Assembly: GCA_002706765.1 (NCBI GenBank)
Contig: PAJV01000077.1
Span: 124,001 to 188,000, forward strand
DNA length: 64,000 nucleotides
Direction of reading: 5' to 3'
Source: Gimesia sp.
GTDB lineage: Bacteria > Planctomycetota > Planctomycetia > Planctomycetales > Planctomycetaceae
Made by a program: the position numbers and the translations under genes. Positions 6,990 to 16,265 of the stretch are shown here, one piece after another. Positions within the stretch are counted from its first letter, which is position 1. Every line of letters begins with the position of its first letter. The notes beneath the pieces are model-generated. The model did not search any database, was not told the DNA's origin, and saw only the letters and a list, made by a program, of their open reading frames with translations.

Positions 6990-8765
6990 ATGAGTCTCGA
7001 AGCCTGGTTTACGGTTACGATTGTCGGACTGCTGTTTATCGCACTGGTTAAAAATCTGGCGCCTCCCGATGTGATCTTTCTGGCAGCAACCACGGTGCTG
7101 GCAGTGGCAGGCATTATCACCCCGGAAGAAGCCTTTGCCGGCTTTTCCAATACGGGAATGCTGACGGTTGCCGTGCTGTTTGTGGTAGTAGCAGGATTAA
7201 GAGAAACAGGCGTACTGGATTATATTGGTCAGCATCTGCTCGGCAAATCCAGAACCGAACGCGGCGTGTTATTGCGGCTCTCTGGTGTTGTCTTGCCCCT
7301 GTCGGCATTCCTGAATAATACTCCCATCGTGGCCATGTTCATGCCCGTCGTACTGGACTGGAGCCGTCGCAATCAGGTCTCCCCTTCCAGACTGTTGATC
7401 CCACTTTCTTACCTGGCAATTCTAGGGGGAACCTGTACGCTGATTGGTACCTCGACCAACCTGGTCATCAATGGACTGATGATCGAAAACGGTATCCCCG
7501 GACTGTCCCTGTTTGAAATTGCCAGAATCGGAATTCCGTACGCAGTCATTGGCATCGCCTATCTGTTTGTCACAGGAAGCATACTGCTGCCGGAACGCAA
7601 AGAACTGCTGGAACAGTTGGGAGAAAGTCGGCGTGAATTTCTGGCGGAAATGCAGATCCAGGCTGGCTGCCGCCTGATTGGCCAGACAATCGAACAGGGC
7701 GGTTTAAGACAGTTACCGGGACTGTTTCTGATTGAGATTGACCGCAATGGTCAGATCATTGCACCCGCCCTGCCCGATCAGCGGCTCGAACTTCACGATC
7801 GACTGATCTTTACCGGAATCATCAGCAGTATTATCGAACTGGAAAAGATCCCGCAGTTGGTGCCCGTGGCCGACCCCGATTATGAAGTGTCGCCCCGCAA
7901 ACAGCGTCGTCGCCGTTTGTGTGAAGCCGTCATTTCAGAAAATTCCCCGCTGAGGGGAAAAACGATCCGCGATGCTGAGTTCCGTGCCGTCTACGGGGCT
8001 GCAGTAGTCGCCGTGCATCGCTCGGGGAAACGGGTCGAAAAGAAAATCGGGGATATCACTCTGCAGTCCGGCGATACCCTGTTGCTGCAGACACAACCTC
8101 ACTTTCAACGGGCGCATCGTCACGATCCGGCTTTCTACCTGATCAGCGATGTCGAAAACTGGCGTCCACTGCGATCCGACCGGGCCTGGATTGCTGTCTC
8201 ACTTCTGCTGATGCTGATTCTGCTGATGACCACCGGCGTCATGCCCATCGTCCTCTCTGCGACTTTGACGGCGGTGCTTATGGTCGCGCTGGGCTGTATT
8301 TCTGCCGGCGATGCGCGACAGAGCGTGGAATGGCAGGTGCTGATCACCATCGCTGCCGCGTTTGGTGTGGGAACTGCTCTGCAGAATTCAGGAGCGGCAA
8401 CCGTGATTGCTGCTTCCCTCGTCGAAGCGACTCGCGAATGGGGGCCGATCGCTGCCATCGCCGTGATCTATCTGCTGGGCTCAATCATGACCGAACTGAT
8501 CACCAACAATGCGGCTGCCGTCCTGATGTTTCCCTTCTGCCTGGAAACCGCACGCCTCTACCAAGCCAGCCCCCTCCCCTTCCTGATGACCCTGATCCTG
8601 TCCGCCTCCGCCAGTTTCATGACACCTATCGGCTATCAGACCAACATGATGGTCTATGGCCCCGGCGGTTATCGCTTCACCGATTTCCTCCGGATCGGTA
8701 CACCGCTCAACCTGCTGCTGTGGATCGTCGCAGTCGTCATGATCCCCTGGATCTGGCCGTTTTGA
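6990..8765 (+). CDS. SLC13-family (DASS) ion transporter with two TrkA-C domains
   Basis: A 591-residue inner-membrane permease of the divalent anion/sodium symporter superfamily. An N-terminal membrane half ends near VTGSILLPE; then come two cytoplasmic RCK-C/TrkA-C type domains (about residues 205-290 and 300-380, ending in GDTLLLQ); then a second membrane half with FLNNTPIVAMFMPV-like and ITNNAAAVLMFPF motifs. NNTP and NNAA are the substrate and sodium site motifs of the family. Transported substrates in relatives include sulfate and dicarboxylates; the substrate here is not evident. The ATG at 6990 is preferred over a TTG at 6957 that lies within the terminator tail. Confidence 0.88.
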   Translation: MSLEAWFTVTIVGLLFIALVKNLAPPDVIFLAATTVLAVAGIITPEEAFAGFSNTGMLTVAVLFVVVAGLRETGVLDYIGQHLLGKSRTERGVLLRLSGVVLPLSAFLNNTPIVAMFMPVVLDWSRRNQVSPSRLLIPLSYLAILGGTCTLIGTSTNLVINGLMIENGIPGLSLFEIARIGIPYAVIGIAYLFVTGSILLPERKELLEQLGESRREFLAEMQIQAGCRLIGQTIEQGGLRQLPGLFLIEIDRNGQIIAPALPDQRLELHDRLIFTGIISSIIELEKIPQLVPVADPDYEVSPRKQRRRRLCEAVISENSPLRGKTIRDAEFRAVYGAAVVAVHRSGKRVEKKIGDITLQSGDTLLLQTQPHFQRAHRHDPAFYLISDVENWRPLRSDRAWIAVSLLLMLILLMTTGVMPIVLSATLTAVLMVALGCISAGDARQSVEWQVLITIAAAFGVGTALQNSGAATVIAASLVEATREWGPIAAIAVIYLLGSIMTELITNNAAAVLMFPFCLETARLYQASPLPFLMTLILSASASFMTPIGYQTNMMVYGPGGYRFTDFLRIGTPLNLLLWIVAVVMIPWIWPF

Positions 8766-8959
8766 GATTATCCCGATTTAAATAGATACCACATGGATCC
8801 TTGCAATAGATCCTAGTGCTGTTTGATTGAGATAATTTTCGACATTTGAAGATCTCTTACACAGACACAATTGACCAGACAGCTCAAAATCCGGTAGAAA
8901 GAATCTTATCAATCTGTCCCATTCAGAATCAGATAAACGCACAAGGATGTGACAATTAT

Positions 8960-9667
8960 ATGACCAGCAACGTATTCTCCCCCGGTCCCACTCCCGACAC
9001 CGTCAAAGCCGCGGATGGTACTATTCACACGATCCCGGTCGGCTGGTCTCTGTTGCCTCCCGGTGATGCCGGTTTGACGCGGCGGGTTAAGGCTGCTGGT
9101 GACTTCTGGAGCGTGCAGGAGAAGAAAGGAAGGCGAACCTTTTCCCAGGGCATCTGGGCACCTGAAGAGACGATCGAACGGCTGCGAGCAGAACTAAATG
9201 CGGAACGTGCCACCCCGGCGTATGCGAAAAAGCAGGCTGCCGCTGCAGAGCGTCGCGATAAACAACAGGCTGAATACGTCGAAGATTTTCATGAGTCGGT
9301 CCTCAACTTTCTGGCATTTCATCCAACGCACGCGAAACTGGCACAGCAACTTGCACTGGCGATTACCGCGCATGCTACCCCGGTCGGCAGTGGCACGGTG
9401 GCTCGCACGAAACGCATCCCCGTAGAACAACGGGCGGAAGCCGCCGTCATCGCCTGGATGAGGCATCAGACCACGGCCTACGATTCGATGAAAATCCCCC
9501 GTGTCAAAGGGAAGCGTCGCGAAGTCAGACGGATGCTGGCGCAACGCTCGAAAGAACTGTTGAACCACTATCGCAGTCAGTCCACGCCCCCTGCGCGTTG
9601 CCCCTTACGCCAGGCACTTTCTGAGAAAACGCCAGCTTCACATGTCGAGGCGGACAATCTGTCTTAA
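8960..9667 (+). CDS. DUF2293 domain protein
   Basis: A 235-residue cytoplasmic protein. The N-terminal half is lysine- and alanine-rich with a basic coiled-coil-like stretch (ERLRAELNAERATPAYAKKQ). The C-terminal half carries the DUF2293 signature AAVIAWMRHQTTAYDSMKI followed by a strongly basic RVKGKRREVRRMLAQRS helix, which suggests nucleic-acid contact, though the family role is unknown. The ATG at 8960 is chosen because AAGGA lies 12 bases upstream; the frame stays open 38 codons further. A TTGACC with TAGAAA 18 bases later (8871-8900) could be its promoter. Confidence 0.8.
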   Translation: MTSNVFSPGPTPDTVKAADGTIHTIPVGWSLLPPGDAGLTRRVKAAGDFWSVQEKKGRRTFSQGIWAPEETIERLRAELNAERATPAYAKKQAAAAERRDKQQAEYVEDFHESVLNFLAFHPTHAKLAQQLALAITAHATPVGSGTVARTKRIPVEQRAEAAVIAWMRHQTTAYDSMKIPRVKGKRREVRRMLAQRSKELLNHYRSQSTPPARCPLRQALSEKTPASHVEADNLS

Positions 9668-9781
9668 TCGAATTTTTTCAGTAAGCTTTCATCTCCTGTC
9701 CTTTAAGCAGGGGCACCCTGCAGGATATCATGAAAGCAGAGTCATATTTTTTCGTCCTCGAACTGCAGGGAGAAAGAGCCA

Positions 9782-10813
9782 ATGCACAAGCAACAGCTGA
9801 TTGATACGGCCCATGCGCTCGTCGCCGACGACAAAGGCCTGCTGGCAATGGATGAAAGCACACCCACGTGCCACAAGCGTTTCGACAAACTGGGCATTCC
9901 CCAGACGGAAGAATATCGTTTTGCCTATCGCGAATTGATTGCGACAACTCCCGGACTGAGTGACTCGATCAGTGGAGCGATCCTCTATGACGAAACCATC
10001 CGTCAGTCGACTTCCGACGGTATCCCGATTGTCAATGTGCTGCAGAACAGCGGCATCATCCCCGGCATCAAAGTCGACGCCGGCGCAAAGGACCTGGCCG
10101 GTCATCCGGGAGAAAAAGTCACTGAAGGGCTGGACGGATTACGTGATCGACTGGCCGAATATGCACAGCTGGGTGCCCGTTTTGCCAAGTGGCGGGCAGT
10201 GATAACCATCGGCCCCGGTCTGCCTACGCCCGGCTGTTACGCCGCCAATGCCCATGCACTGGCCCGGTATGCGGCCCTCTGTCAGGAAGCGGGACTGGTG
10301 CCCATCGTGGAACCGGAAGTTCTGATGAACGGAGATCACAGTCTGGCCCGCTGCTTTCAGGTCACTGAAGATGCATTACGAGCTGTCTTTCGGCAGTTGT
10401 ATCTGCAGCGTGTCCTGCTCGAAGGCATGATTCTGAAACCGAACATGGTTGTGCCGGGACTCGATTGCCCGATCCAGGAATCCGTCGAAGAGGTCGCAGC
10501 TGCTACCATCGAATGTTTTCAGCACAGTGTGCCTGCCGCCGTCCCAGGGGTAGCTTTCCTGTCAGGGGGGCAGTCCAGCGAACTGGCTTCCGCCCGTTTG
10601 AATGCCATGAATGTGAAATATCAGTCCCAGGTCCCCTGGGCGCTGTCTTTCTCGTTTGCCCGGGCGATTCAGCAACCGGCAATGGAACTCTGGGCCGGCA
10701 AAGCGGAAAATACGCAGGCTGCCCAGAAAGCGTTATACCATCGTGCCAGATGTAATCGTGAAGCACGCCGTGGCGAATACGATCCGCAAATTGATGCCGT
10801 CGACGCATCCTGA
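9782..10813 (+). CDS. fbaB: Class I fructose-bisphosphate aldolase
   Basis: A 343-residue eukaryotic-type class I aldolase that cleaves fructose-1,6-bisphosphate into the two triose phosphates in glycolysis. The Schiff-base lysine lies in LLEGMILKPNMV (Lys219), with supporting residues in KGLLAMDEST, KWRAV and FLSGGQS. A GGGAG site precedes the ATG at 9782. Length agrees with bacterial members of this class. It is a single-gene unit followed by an unrelated DUF1653 gene. The symbol is by function, since naming of this class differs among bacteria. Confidence 0.93.
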   Translation: MHKQQLIDTAHALVADDKGLLAMDESTPTCHKRFDKLGIPQTEEYRFAYRELIATTPGLSDSISGAILYDETIRQSTSDGIPIVNVLQNSGIIPGIKVDAGAKDLAGHPGEKVTEGLDGLRDRLAEYAQLGARFAKWRAVITIGPGLPTPGCYAANAHALARYAALCQEAGLVPIVEPEVLMNGDHSLARCFQVTEDALRAVFRQLYLQRVLLEGMILKPNMVVPGLDCPIQESVEEVAAATIECFQHSVPAAVPGVAFLSGGQSSELASARLNAMNVKYQSQVPWALSFSFARAIQQPAMELWAGKAENTQAAQKALYHRARCNREARRGEYDPQIDAVDAS

Positions 10814-10856
10814 ATTCACACTACTACGAGACAGTCAGCCAACAGGATTTCTCAGC

Positions 10857-11072
10857 ATGCAAACGGGTCTTTATCGTCATTACAAAGGGAACAACTACAC
10901 CGTGATTGGCGTTGCGCGACATAGCGAAACGGACGAAGAACTGGTCGTCTATCGACCGGAATACGGCGAACGGAGACTCTGGGTGCGTCCTAAAGCCATG
11001 TTTCTGGAGTCTGTCGAAGTGGACGGAGAACCGGTGCCCCGCTTTGACTATCTTGGACCTGCGGAAGAGTAA
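10857..11072 (+). CDS. DUF1653 family protein
   Basis: A 71-residue protein: GLYRHYKGNNYTVIGVARHSE, then LVVYRPEYGERRLWVRP and a short tail. This is the complete DUF1653 domain, a small SH3-like fold of unknown role. The ATG at 10857 is used because an AGGA lies just upstream; a longer open frame would run backwards into the aldolase gene. It lies 43 bases after the aldolase stop and may be co-transcribed. Confidence 0.85.
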   Translation: MQTGLYRHYKGNNYTVIGVARHSETDEELVVYRPEYGERRLWVRPKAMFLESVEVDGEPVPRFDYLGPAEE

Positions 11073-11110
11073 CTGATTCCCCAATCACACAGTGTTATTC
11101 ACCGGCAGTT

Positions 11111-11293
11111 TTACTCACCGGCAGCCCAGATGCGTACATTACCATCTGGTTCTACCTGTAAATGAATGACATTGGGATGACAGCAGACAGGACAGTCTTC
11201 GACATATTCCTGATCAGTGCCGGCTGTCAGATCGACGGGAATCACGATCTCCTCGCCACAGGCATCACAGAGATAACTGGCTTCATCCTGCAT
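11111..11293 (-). CDS. CPXCG-motif zinc-ribbon protein
   Basis: A 60-residue protein with four zinc-ligand cysteines, LCDAC (Cys9, Cys12) and DCPVCC (Cys34, Cys37), matching the small CPXCG-containing Cys-rich family. Its role is unknown; a zinc-stabilised fold is likely. The ATG at 11293 has GGAGA about 5 bases upstream, so an open extension to 11425 is discarded. It converges with the DUF1653 gene. Confidence 0.85.
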   Translation of the reverse strand: MQDEASYLCDACGEEIVIPVDLTAGTDQEYVEDCPVCCHPNVIHLQVEPDGNVRIWAAGE

Positions 11294-11459
11294 GGGATTC
11301 TCCTTCAAAATGTATTCTATCAAATTGCATCGGAGATGGGTATAATAGCATTCGCATTTTGTCGGCATCGGTTCCTGACCAGTAAAAGCAGGATCTGCTG
11401 TCGGTAGACAATAGATCAATCCCACTCAAATAAACTTATAACTATCGGAGAATTGCCAG

Positions 11460-11684
11460 ATGGCAAAGAATAAACTGCAGAAAAAGAAAGAACGTGAGAA
11501 GCGGGTCGCCAAGAAGAAACTGGCCGAAAAAGCCACGCGGGCCGCTCAGGAAAAAACAACCCAGGAATCGCAAAAGAAGATTCCTCAGCGGGCGCAACTG
11601 ATGCGTTCAGCAGTGCCGAAAGCCGAGAACCCTGCCAATACCAGTAAGAAAAGCACCTTCACACAGCGGCGTACAGGGGGTTGA
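11460..11684 (+). CDS. Small highly basic protein
   Basis: A 74-residue protein of unknown function, MAKNKLQKKKEREKRVAKK..., very rich in lysine, arginine and glutamine and probably largely helical or disordered. It has no signal peptide. Nucleic-acid or ribosome association would fit the charge but is a guess. A GGAGAA site precedes the ATG at 11460 and base use is like the neighbours. It is followed by the phosphatase gene on the same strand. Confidence 0.65.
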   Translation: MAKNKLQKKKEREKRVAKKKLAEKATRAAQEKTTQESQKKIPQRAQLMRSAVPKAENPANTSKKSTFTQRRTGG

Positions 11685-11771
11685 ACCGCCTGAGGATGAC
11701 ACATCGGTTCTACTAAAACCGACAGGACCGATCATCCAGCGATGACAGTTCATTCTGTCTGGAGAGCCTGC

Positions 11772-12191
11772 ATGCGAGAAATTCTTCCCAACCTGCTCTG
11801 GATTGGCAATGCCCACGATGCGCGCGATGTAAAAAGGGTTCTGGACCTGGGGATTGCGGCTGTCATCGACCTGGCGCTGGAAGAACCGGCAGTCCCATTA
11901 ACGAGGGAAATCATTTACTGTCGGCTCCCTTTGATCGATGGTGCAGAAAACCAGCCAGTCATTCTGGAAACCGCAGTCAAAACCGTAGCCCGGCTGATCA
12001 GTGAAGAAATACCCACACTGGTCGCCTGCAGCGCCGGGATGAGCCGTTCACCGGCCATCGTGGCGGCGGCGCTGTCACAGGTTCGGCACACTGATTTTGA
12101 AGCAGAGCTCAAACAGCTGGCACTGAATTATCCCAGTGATGTCGCTCCTGGATTGTGGAACAAGCTGAAAGAACTGCTGCAGGAAAGTTGA
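11772..12191 (+). CDS. Dual-specificity protein phosphatase
   Basis: A 139-residue cytoplasmic Cys-based phosphatase. The signature VACSAGMSRSP holds the catalytic Cys86 and Arg92 (a CX5R loop), and the acid-loop aspartate is in PLIDG. The first part, ILPNLLWIGNAHDARD, matches the N-terminus of dual-specificity phosphatases. The second residue of the loop is Ser instead of the usual His (HCxxGxxR), a common bacterial variation. The ATG at 11772 is chosen because GGAGAG lies 5 bases upstream. Confidence 0.87.
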   Translation: MREILPNLLWIGNAHDARDVKRVLDLGIAAVIDLALEEPAVPLTREIIYCRLPLIDGAENQPVILETAVKTVARLISEEIPTLVACSAGMSRSPAIVAAALSQVRHTDFEAELKQLALNYPSDVAPGLWNKLKELLQES

Positions 12192-12216
12192 GACGTTCAG
12201 AATTCTACCGCCAGCA

Positions 12217-13935
12217 TCAGGCATTGATCATGGGGCGGGTGGACCACTTGCAGGCGAGGATCGATTTTTCAATCTCTTCCCCGCAAATCGGTTTCGAATA
12301 ATAATACCCCTGCCCCAGTCGACACCCCAGTCCCTGCAGAAGCTGCAACTGTTCGATATTTTCGATGCCTTCGCCAATCACTTCCAGTCCCAGTTTTTCT
12401 GCCAGAATGATCAGGGCATGAATCAGCAGGACTTCGCGGTCGCGATCGGATCGTTTGATAAATTCGCGATCCAGTTTTAAGACGTCAATGGGAAAATCAC
12501 ACAGGCAGGATAAGGAGGAATAGCCGGTTCCGAAGTCATCGACATCCAGCTTGACCCCCAGTTTTTTTAAATCATTCAAAGTCTCAATCGAAGCATCCCG
12601 GTCGTGCATGATAATGCTTTCGGTTACTTCCAGATGCAGACACTTCGCGGGAATGTCGTACTTTCTCAAAGCTTCTGCCACAATGGAAACCAGCGTGGGA
12701 TGCTCCAGCTGTTTGCGGGACACATTCACATGCAGGTTCTCCGGTGCCTGTGTTCCCAGTGTTTTACGCCACTGGGCCAGCTGTCGGCAGGCTTCGTCTA
12801 CGACAAAATTACCGACGGGAATAATCATGTCCATTTCTTCTGCTACCGAAATGAATTCGTCGGGGGGAATCAGGCCGCATTCGGGGTGAAACCAGCGAAG
12901 CAGCGCTTCCACGCCTCGTAACTCACCGGATCCCAGATCGATAATGGGTTGATAGAACAGTTTCAGTTCGTCGCGGGAGATGACATCGCGCAGCTGGTTC
13001 TCAATATAAAGTCGTTTTTGTGCTTTATCGCGTAACACACGGTCGAAAACAATCGGACGATCCTGCTTGGTGGCCTTGGCTTCATACATCGCTAAATCAG
13101 CATCGCTGAGCATTTCACTGGCGGTCTCGGAACGATGTTCGCTGGTCACAATGCCGATACTCGCGCTGGAATAGATCGTGTAACCGCCGAGAATATAGGG
13201 CCGCGCCAGGGTCTCCAGCAGTCGATTTGCCACCAGGATGGCATCATCGGGCGAGGAGAGATTTTCCAGCAGGACGACAAATTCGTCGCCCCCCAGTCGC
13301 GCTGCCTGGATTGTATCAGAGGCACGCACCGTTTTGCGGAGTCGGTCGGCAATCGCTTCGAGCAGCTTATCACCGACATCATGTCCCAGACTGTCATTGA
13401 TCAGTTTGAAGCGATCAAAGTCCATGAACAACAAAGCAAAATGTCTGCCCGATTTGCGGTCAATGACTTTCTGAATAGACTCCAGAATCGAAACACGGTT
13501 CGGGAGTCCCGTCAGCGGGTCATGGTGCGCCAGATGCTGCAGACGCTGCATTAGTCGCTTCTGCTCACTGATGTCAATCCGCAGAGCGAGGTAACCATCA
13601 ATCTTTCCCTGCTCATTAAACATGGGAACAATCGTCGTATTCACCCAGTACAGTTTGCCGTTCTTGGCTTTGTTACAGATCTCACCCCGCCAGGTTTTGC
13701 CGCGGCGGATCGTGCGATACATTTCTCGAAAAAACAGGTTGGAATGCTGATCGGAACGCAAAATGCGATGATCAGCGCCAATCAGTTCCTCGCGGGTATA
13801 ACCTGAAATCTGACAGAAGTTATCATTGACGTCGAGGATCCTGCCCTTCGTGTCGTTGATCGCCACGATGCCGGCTTCATCAACGGCATCGCGAAATGCC
13901 TGCAGATAGCTCAATTCGGAATGAATGTCTGTCAC
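12217..13935 (-). CDS. PAS-GGDEF-EAL cyclic-di-GMP protein
   Basis: A 572-residue soluble protein. A PAS sensor domain (about residues 10-125) is followed by a GGDEF cyclase domain with intact GGDEF motif (215-219) and an EAL phosphodiesterase domain starting at GVEALLRW (EAL 343-345) and continuing with VDDFGTGYSSL and LKLDREFI. Both catalytic motifs look intact, so it may make and break c-di-GMP. An RxxD (205-208) sits near the position of an inhibitory site, but the spacing to GGDEF is longer than usual. There is no membrane segment; the PAS domain may bind a cofactor. Confidence 0.93.
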   Translation of the reverse strand: MTDIHSELSYLQAFRDAVDEAGIVAINDTKGRILDVNDNFCQISGYTREELIGADHRILRSDQHSNLFFREMYRTIRRGKTWRGEICNKAKNGKLYWVNTTIVPMFNEQGKIDGYLALRIDISEQKRLMQRLQHLAHHDPLTGLPNRVSILESIQKVIDRKSGRHFALLFMDFDRFKLINDSLGHDVGDKLLEAIADRLRKTVRASDTIQAARLGGDEFVVLLENLSSPDDAILVANRLLETLARPYILGGYTIYSSASIGIVTSEHRSETASEMLSDADLAMYEAKATKQDRPIVFDRVLRDKAQKRLYIENQLRDVISRDELKLFYQPIIDLGSGELRGVEALLRWFHPECGLIPPDEFISVAEEMDMIIPVGNFVVDEACRQLAQWRKTLGTQAPENLHVNVSRKQLEHPTLVSIVAEALRKYDIPAKCLHLEVTESIIMHDRDASIETLNDLKKLGVKLDVDDFGTGYSSLSCLCDFPIDVLKLDREFIKRSDRDREVLLIHALIILAEKLGLEVIGEGIENIEQLQLLQGLGCRLGQGYYYSKPICGEEIEKSILACKWSTRPMINA

Positions 13936-14280
13936 TTGTTTAGCCCCTGCTTAGATCACTTTTGCTGAATGGCCACACCATCCAGACTGCGCTGTCTTTC
14001 TCTGTCACACTCCTGGAATACATCCGCTCTGCCTGTCTGGTCCGCAACAGGTGGAAATATTTCCATCGTGGACCGTGTTCAAAGTCTAGGACAGAATAAA
14101 AACACAATCCGATTATTTACCGCAGAGAAGAGAGATCACCCCGTCGATCGCAGGGTTAAACAGGATCATGCAGGTTGTAAGGCCTGTCTGCGGCGATTTT
14201 GAGCGGGAAATGACTCGCTAATGCAACAGGCGGCAGGGCAGTCAACCCGGGCCGGGGAAATCTGCCGGAAGAGTTCTCTC
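13936..14280. other. Intergenic region upstream of the GGDEF-EAL gene
   Basis: No gene seen. It holds the promoter region of the minus-strand GGDEF-EAL gene and ends at the terminator of the FMN-reductase operon. No operator, RNA or repeat was identified. Confidence 0.45.
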
Positions 14281-14325
14281 TATGAAAACAGCCCGGAAGA
14301 CTTCCTGATGCAGGTCTTCCGGGCT
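14281..14325 (-). terminator. Intrinsic terminator of the MarR-pirin operon
   Basis: A 12-base perfect stem AGCCCGGAAGAC / GTCTTCCGGGCT (14290-14301 with 14314-14325) is followed on the minus strand by TGTTTTC. It lies 31 bases beyond the stop of the FMN-reductase gene, the last gene of the operon. Confidence 0.8.
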
Positions 14326-14355
14326 CAATCGGATTCAATAATGGAACAGCTATTC

Positions 14356-14934
14356 TCAGCGGGTCAGTTTCCCCACCATTTCTGCCAGGGTTTTGCCGAG
14401 ACTCTCCACATTCTGCTGGAGTGAAGCATCTTTCAGCTGGCCTTCGTCATCGAATGCCTGCCCTGCATTGGAAATCGCAATCTGATCTGGCAGGACTGTG
14501 ACCTGGATATTACCCAAAATGGAGCGGACGTGAACCAGTCCCCTCAGGCCTCCCAGTCCTCCCGGTGACGCAGACACCAGCGCAGCCACTTTGCCCCGAT
14601 AAGCCTGCAGCGGCGTTTCCCCTTCTGCTTTTCGCGAAACCCAGTCGATCGTATTTTTCAACAGGGGCGTAATCGAACTGTTGTATTCAGGCGAAGCAAT
14701 CAACAGTCCCTCATTCTCAAAGAACAACTGTTTGAGCTGGGTGGCCTCTGCGGGGATCCCTTCTTCCCGTTCCAGATCTTCATTCATCAGGGGAAGCGGG
14801 TAATCTTTCAGATCGACGACAGTGACATCGGCACCGGCGGCACGGGCACCCGCGACAGCGATCTGCAGCGCCTGTCGGTTATAGGAATTTCGACGGGTGC
14901 TTCCCGCGAAGGCAAGTATTTTAGGTTGAGACAT
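14356..14934 (-). CDS. NADPH-dependent FMN reductase (ChrR/ArsH-like flavodoxin fold)
   Basis: A 192-residue flavoprotein of the NADPH-dependent FMN reductase family. GSTRRNSYNRQ (about 11-21) is the FMN phosphate loop and ASPEYNSSITPLLKNTIDW is the conserved flavin-contact segment. Relatives reduce quinones, azo dyes or chromate, usually for redox protection. It is the last gene of a minus-strand set with DoxX, pirin and MarR, which fits electrophile or quinone defence. Substrate cannot be told from sequence. Confidence 0.88.
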   Translation of the reverse strand: MSQPKILAFAGSTRRNSYNRQALQIAVAGARAAGADVTVVDLKDYPLPLMNEDLEREEGIPAEATQLKQLFFENEGLLIASPEYNSSITPLLKNTIDWVSRKAEGETPLQAYRGKVAALVSASPGGLGGLRGLVHVRSILGNIQVTVLPDQIAISNAGQAFDDEGQLKDASLQQNVESLGKTLAEMVGKLTR

Positions 14935-15000
14935 GCGAATCGATCCCTTCTGATTGGATGTATTAAGTTGAAACGGGTTCGTACTTTTTTTCGAACGGGT

Positions 15001-15450
15001 TTATGACACGGTTGCTGGTTCCGATCGGGACCGGGATGCCAGCGCATTGTCCAGACTCATTTTACCCGCTCCATTCGACATCACAAATAACATACTGCCC
15101 ATCAGTGCCAGGTTTTTCATAAAGTGAATCATCTGCCCCTGCTTCGCCTGCGCATCTTCAATGGTCCAGAAGTCATGGAAATAGTAGGTGGCTAATAACA
15201 GGAACACAAACAGCAGACCGGCTCCCAGCCGCGCCTTGAAGCCGGCAATCAGCGACAGACTGCCTGCAATCAAAAACACGATTGCGCCCGCCAGCATGAT
15301 TTTCGGCAGGGGCACGCCTTCCGCAGCCATATAGCCGGAGATACTGTCGAAGTTAGGAATCTTATTCCCGACAGCACTCATAAAAAATATCGTCGCCAGC
15401 ATAATGCGACCGAGCAGACTCGCCAGACCTTGAACCGGGTGCGATGACAT
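15001..15450 (-). CDS. DoxX family membrane protein
   Basis: A 149-residue inner-membrane protein with four hydrophobic segments and the DoxX pattern LLGRIMLATIFFMSAVGNK at the start and a conserved FMKNLALMGSML helix. DoxX-family proteins are small quinone-related redox components; some act with FMN reductases or sulfur metabolism. The ATG at 15450 is chosen because GGAGAG lies 6 bases upstream; a GTG sits one codon earlier. It lies between the pirin and FMN-reductase genes. Confidence 0.88.
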   Translation of the reverse strand: MSSHPVQGLASLLGRIMLATIFFMSAVGNKIPNFDSISGYMAAEGVPLPKIMLAGAIVFLIAGSLSLIAGFKARLGAGLLFVFLLLATYYFHDFWTIEDAQAKQGQMIHFMKNLALMGSMLFVMSNGAGKMSLDNALASRSRSEPATVS

Positions 15451-15502
15451 CACTTTCTCTCCTTGAATAAAATGGGATATTCTGTTGATTTCGTTTCGCT
15501 AC

Positions 15503-16201
15503 TTATGCCAGATCAAACAGCATGATCTCGGCATTCTCTGTTGCGGAGATTGTCAACTGCTCCACATCGCTCACGGCAGCCCCGTCGCTGACCTCCAACG
15601 GCACATCATTCAGACGAACTGCGCCCCGCAATACCTGCAGCCAGGCATGACGCCCTTCCAACAGTGTATGAGCCACCTGCTGGCCGGAGTCCAGCTTCGA
15701 CAGATAAATCCGCGCATCCTGATGAATCATCAACGCCCCTTCTTCTGCCTGGGGTGAAGCCACCAGCCGCAGCTGATTCTGCTGCTCGCTGTCGGGAAAA
15801 CGTTTCTGTTCGTAACTGGGCTCAACTCCTTTCCGTTCCGGATACAACCAGATCTGATACAGGTGCACGGCTTCACTGTCGGAGGGATTAAATTCACTGT
15901 GAGTAATTCCCGTTCCTGCTGACATCCGCTGAAACTCGCCTGCATGCAGCACTTCGCCATTGCCCATCGAATCTTTATGTTCGAGTGCTCCTTCCAGTAC
16001 ATACGTGACAATTTCCATGTCATTATGCGGATGCGTTCCAAATCCCTGACCAGGCAGGACCACATCTTCATTCATCACCCGCAAGGCACGAAACCGCACG
16101 TGCTCCGGGTCCTGGTAGGTAGAAAAGGAAAACGTGTGATGCGTTTTGAGCCAGCCATGATCAGCGTGCCCACGTTCTTTTGACTTTCGGACCTGAATCA
16201 T
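15503..16201 (-). CDS. Pirin family protein (YhhW/quercetinase type)
   Basis: A 232-residue bicupin protein. The metal ligands of pirins are present: THPHNDME (His57, His59) and THSEF (His101, Glu103). Pirins of this type bind Fe or Ni and can act as quercetin 2,3-dioxygenases, though physiological substrates are mostly unknown. The upstream region holds a perfect 20-base palindrome (16232-16251) and the marR gene, so expression is likely MarR-controlled. Length fits the family. Confidence 0.92.
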   Translation of the reverse strand: MIQVRKSKERGHADHGWLKTHHTFSFSTYQDPEHVRFRALRVMNEDVVLPGQGFGTHPHNDMEIVTYVLEGALEHKDSMGNGEVLHAGEFQRMSAGTGITHSEFNPSDSEAVHLYQIWLYPERKGVEPSYEQKRFPDSEQQNQLRLVASPQAEEGALMIHQDARIYLSKLDSGQQVAHTLLEGRHAWLQVLRGAVRLNDVPLEVSDGAAVSDVEQLTISATENAEIMLFDLA

Positions 16202-16231
16202 TATAAAACTCCTCTCATGAATAATACAAAT

Positions 16232-16251
16232 ATAGTTTACATGTAAACTAT
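16232..16251. promoter_or_regulatory. MarR-type operator upstream of pirin gene
   Basis: ATAGTTTACATGTAAACTAT is a perfect 20-base palindrome in the 64-base gap between the marR stop and the pirin start. A related sequence lies upstream of marR. Palindromes of this size are typical MarR dimer sites; the link to this MarR is by position. Confidence 0.75.
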
Positions 16252-16265
16252 GTGGTTAAAAAAAT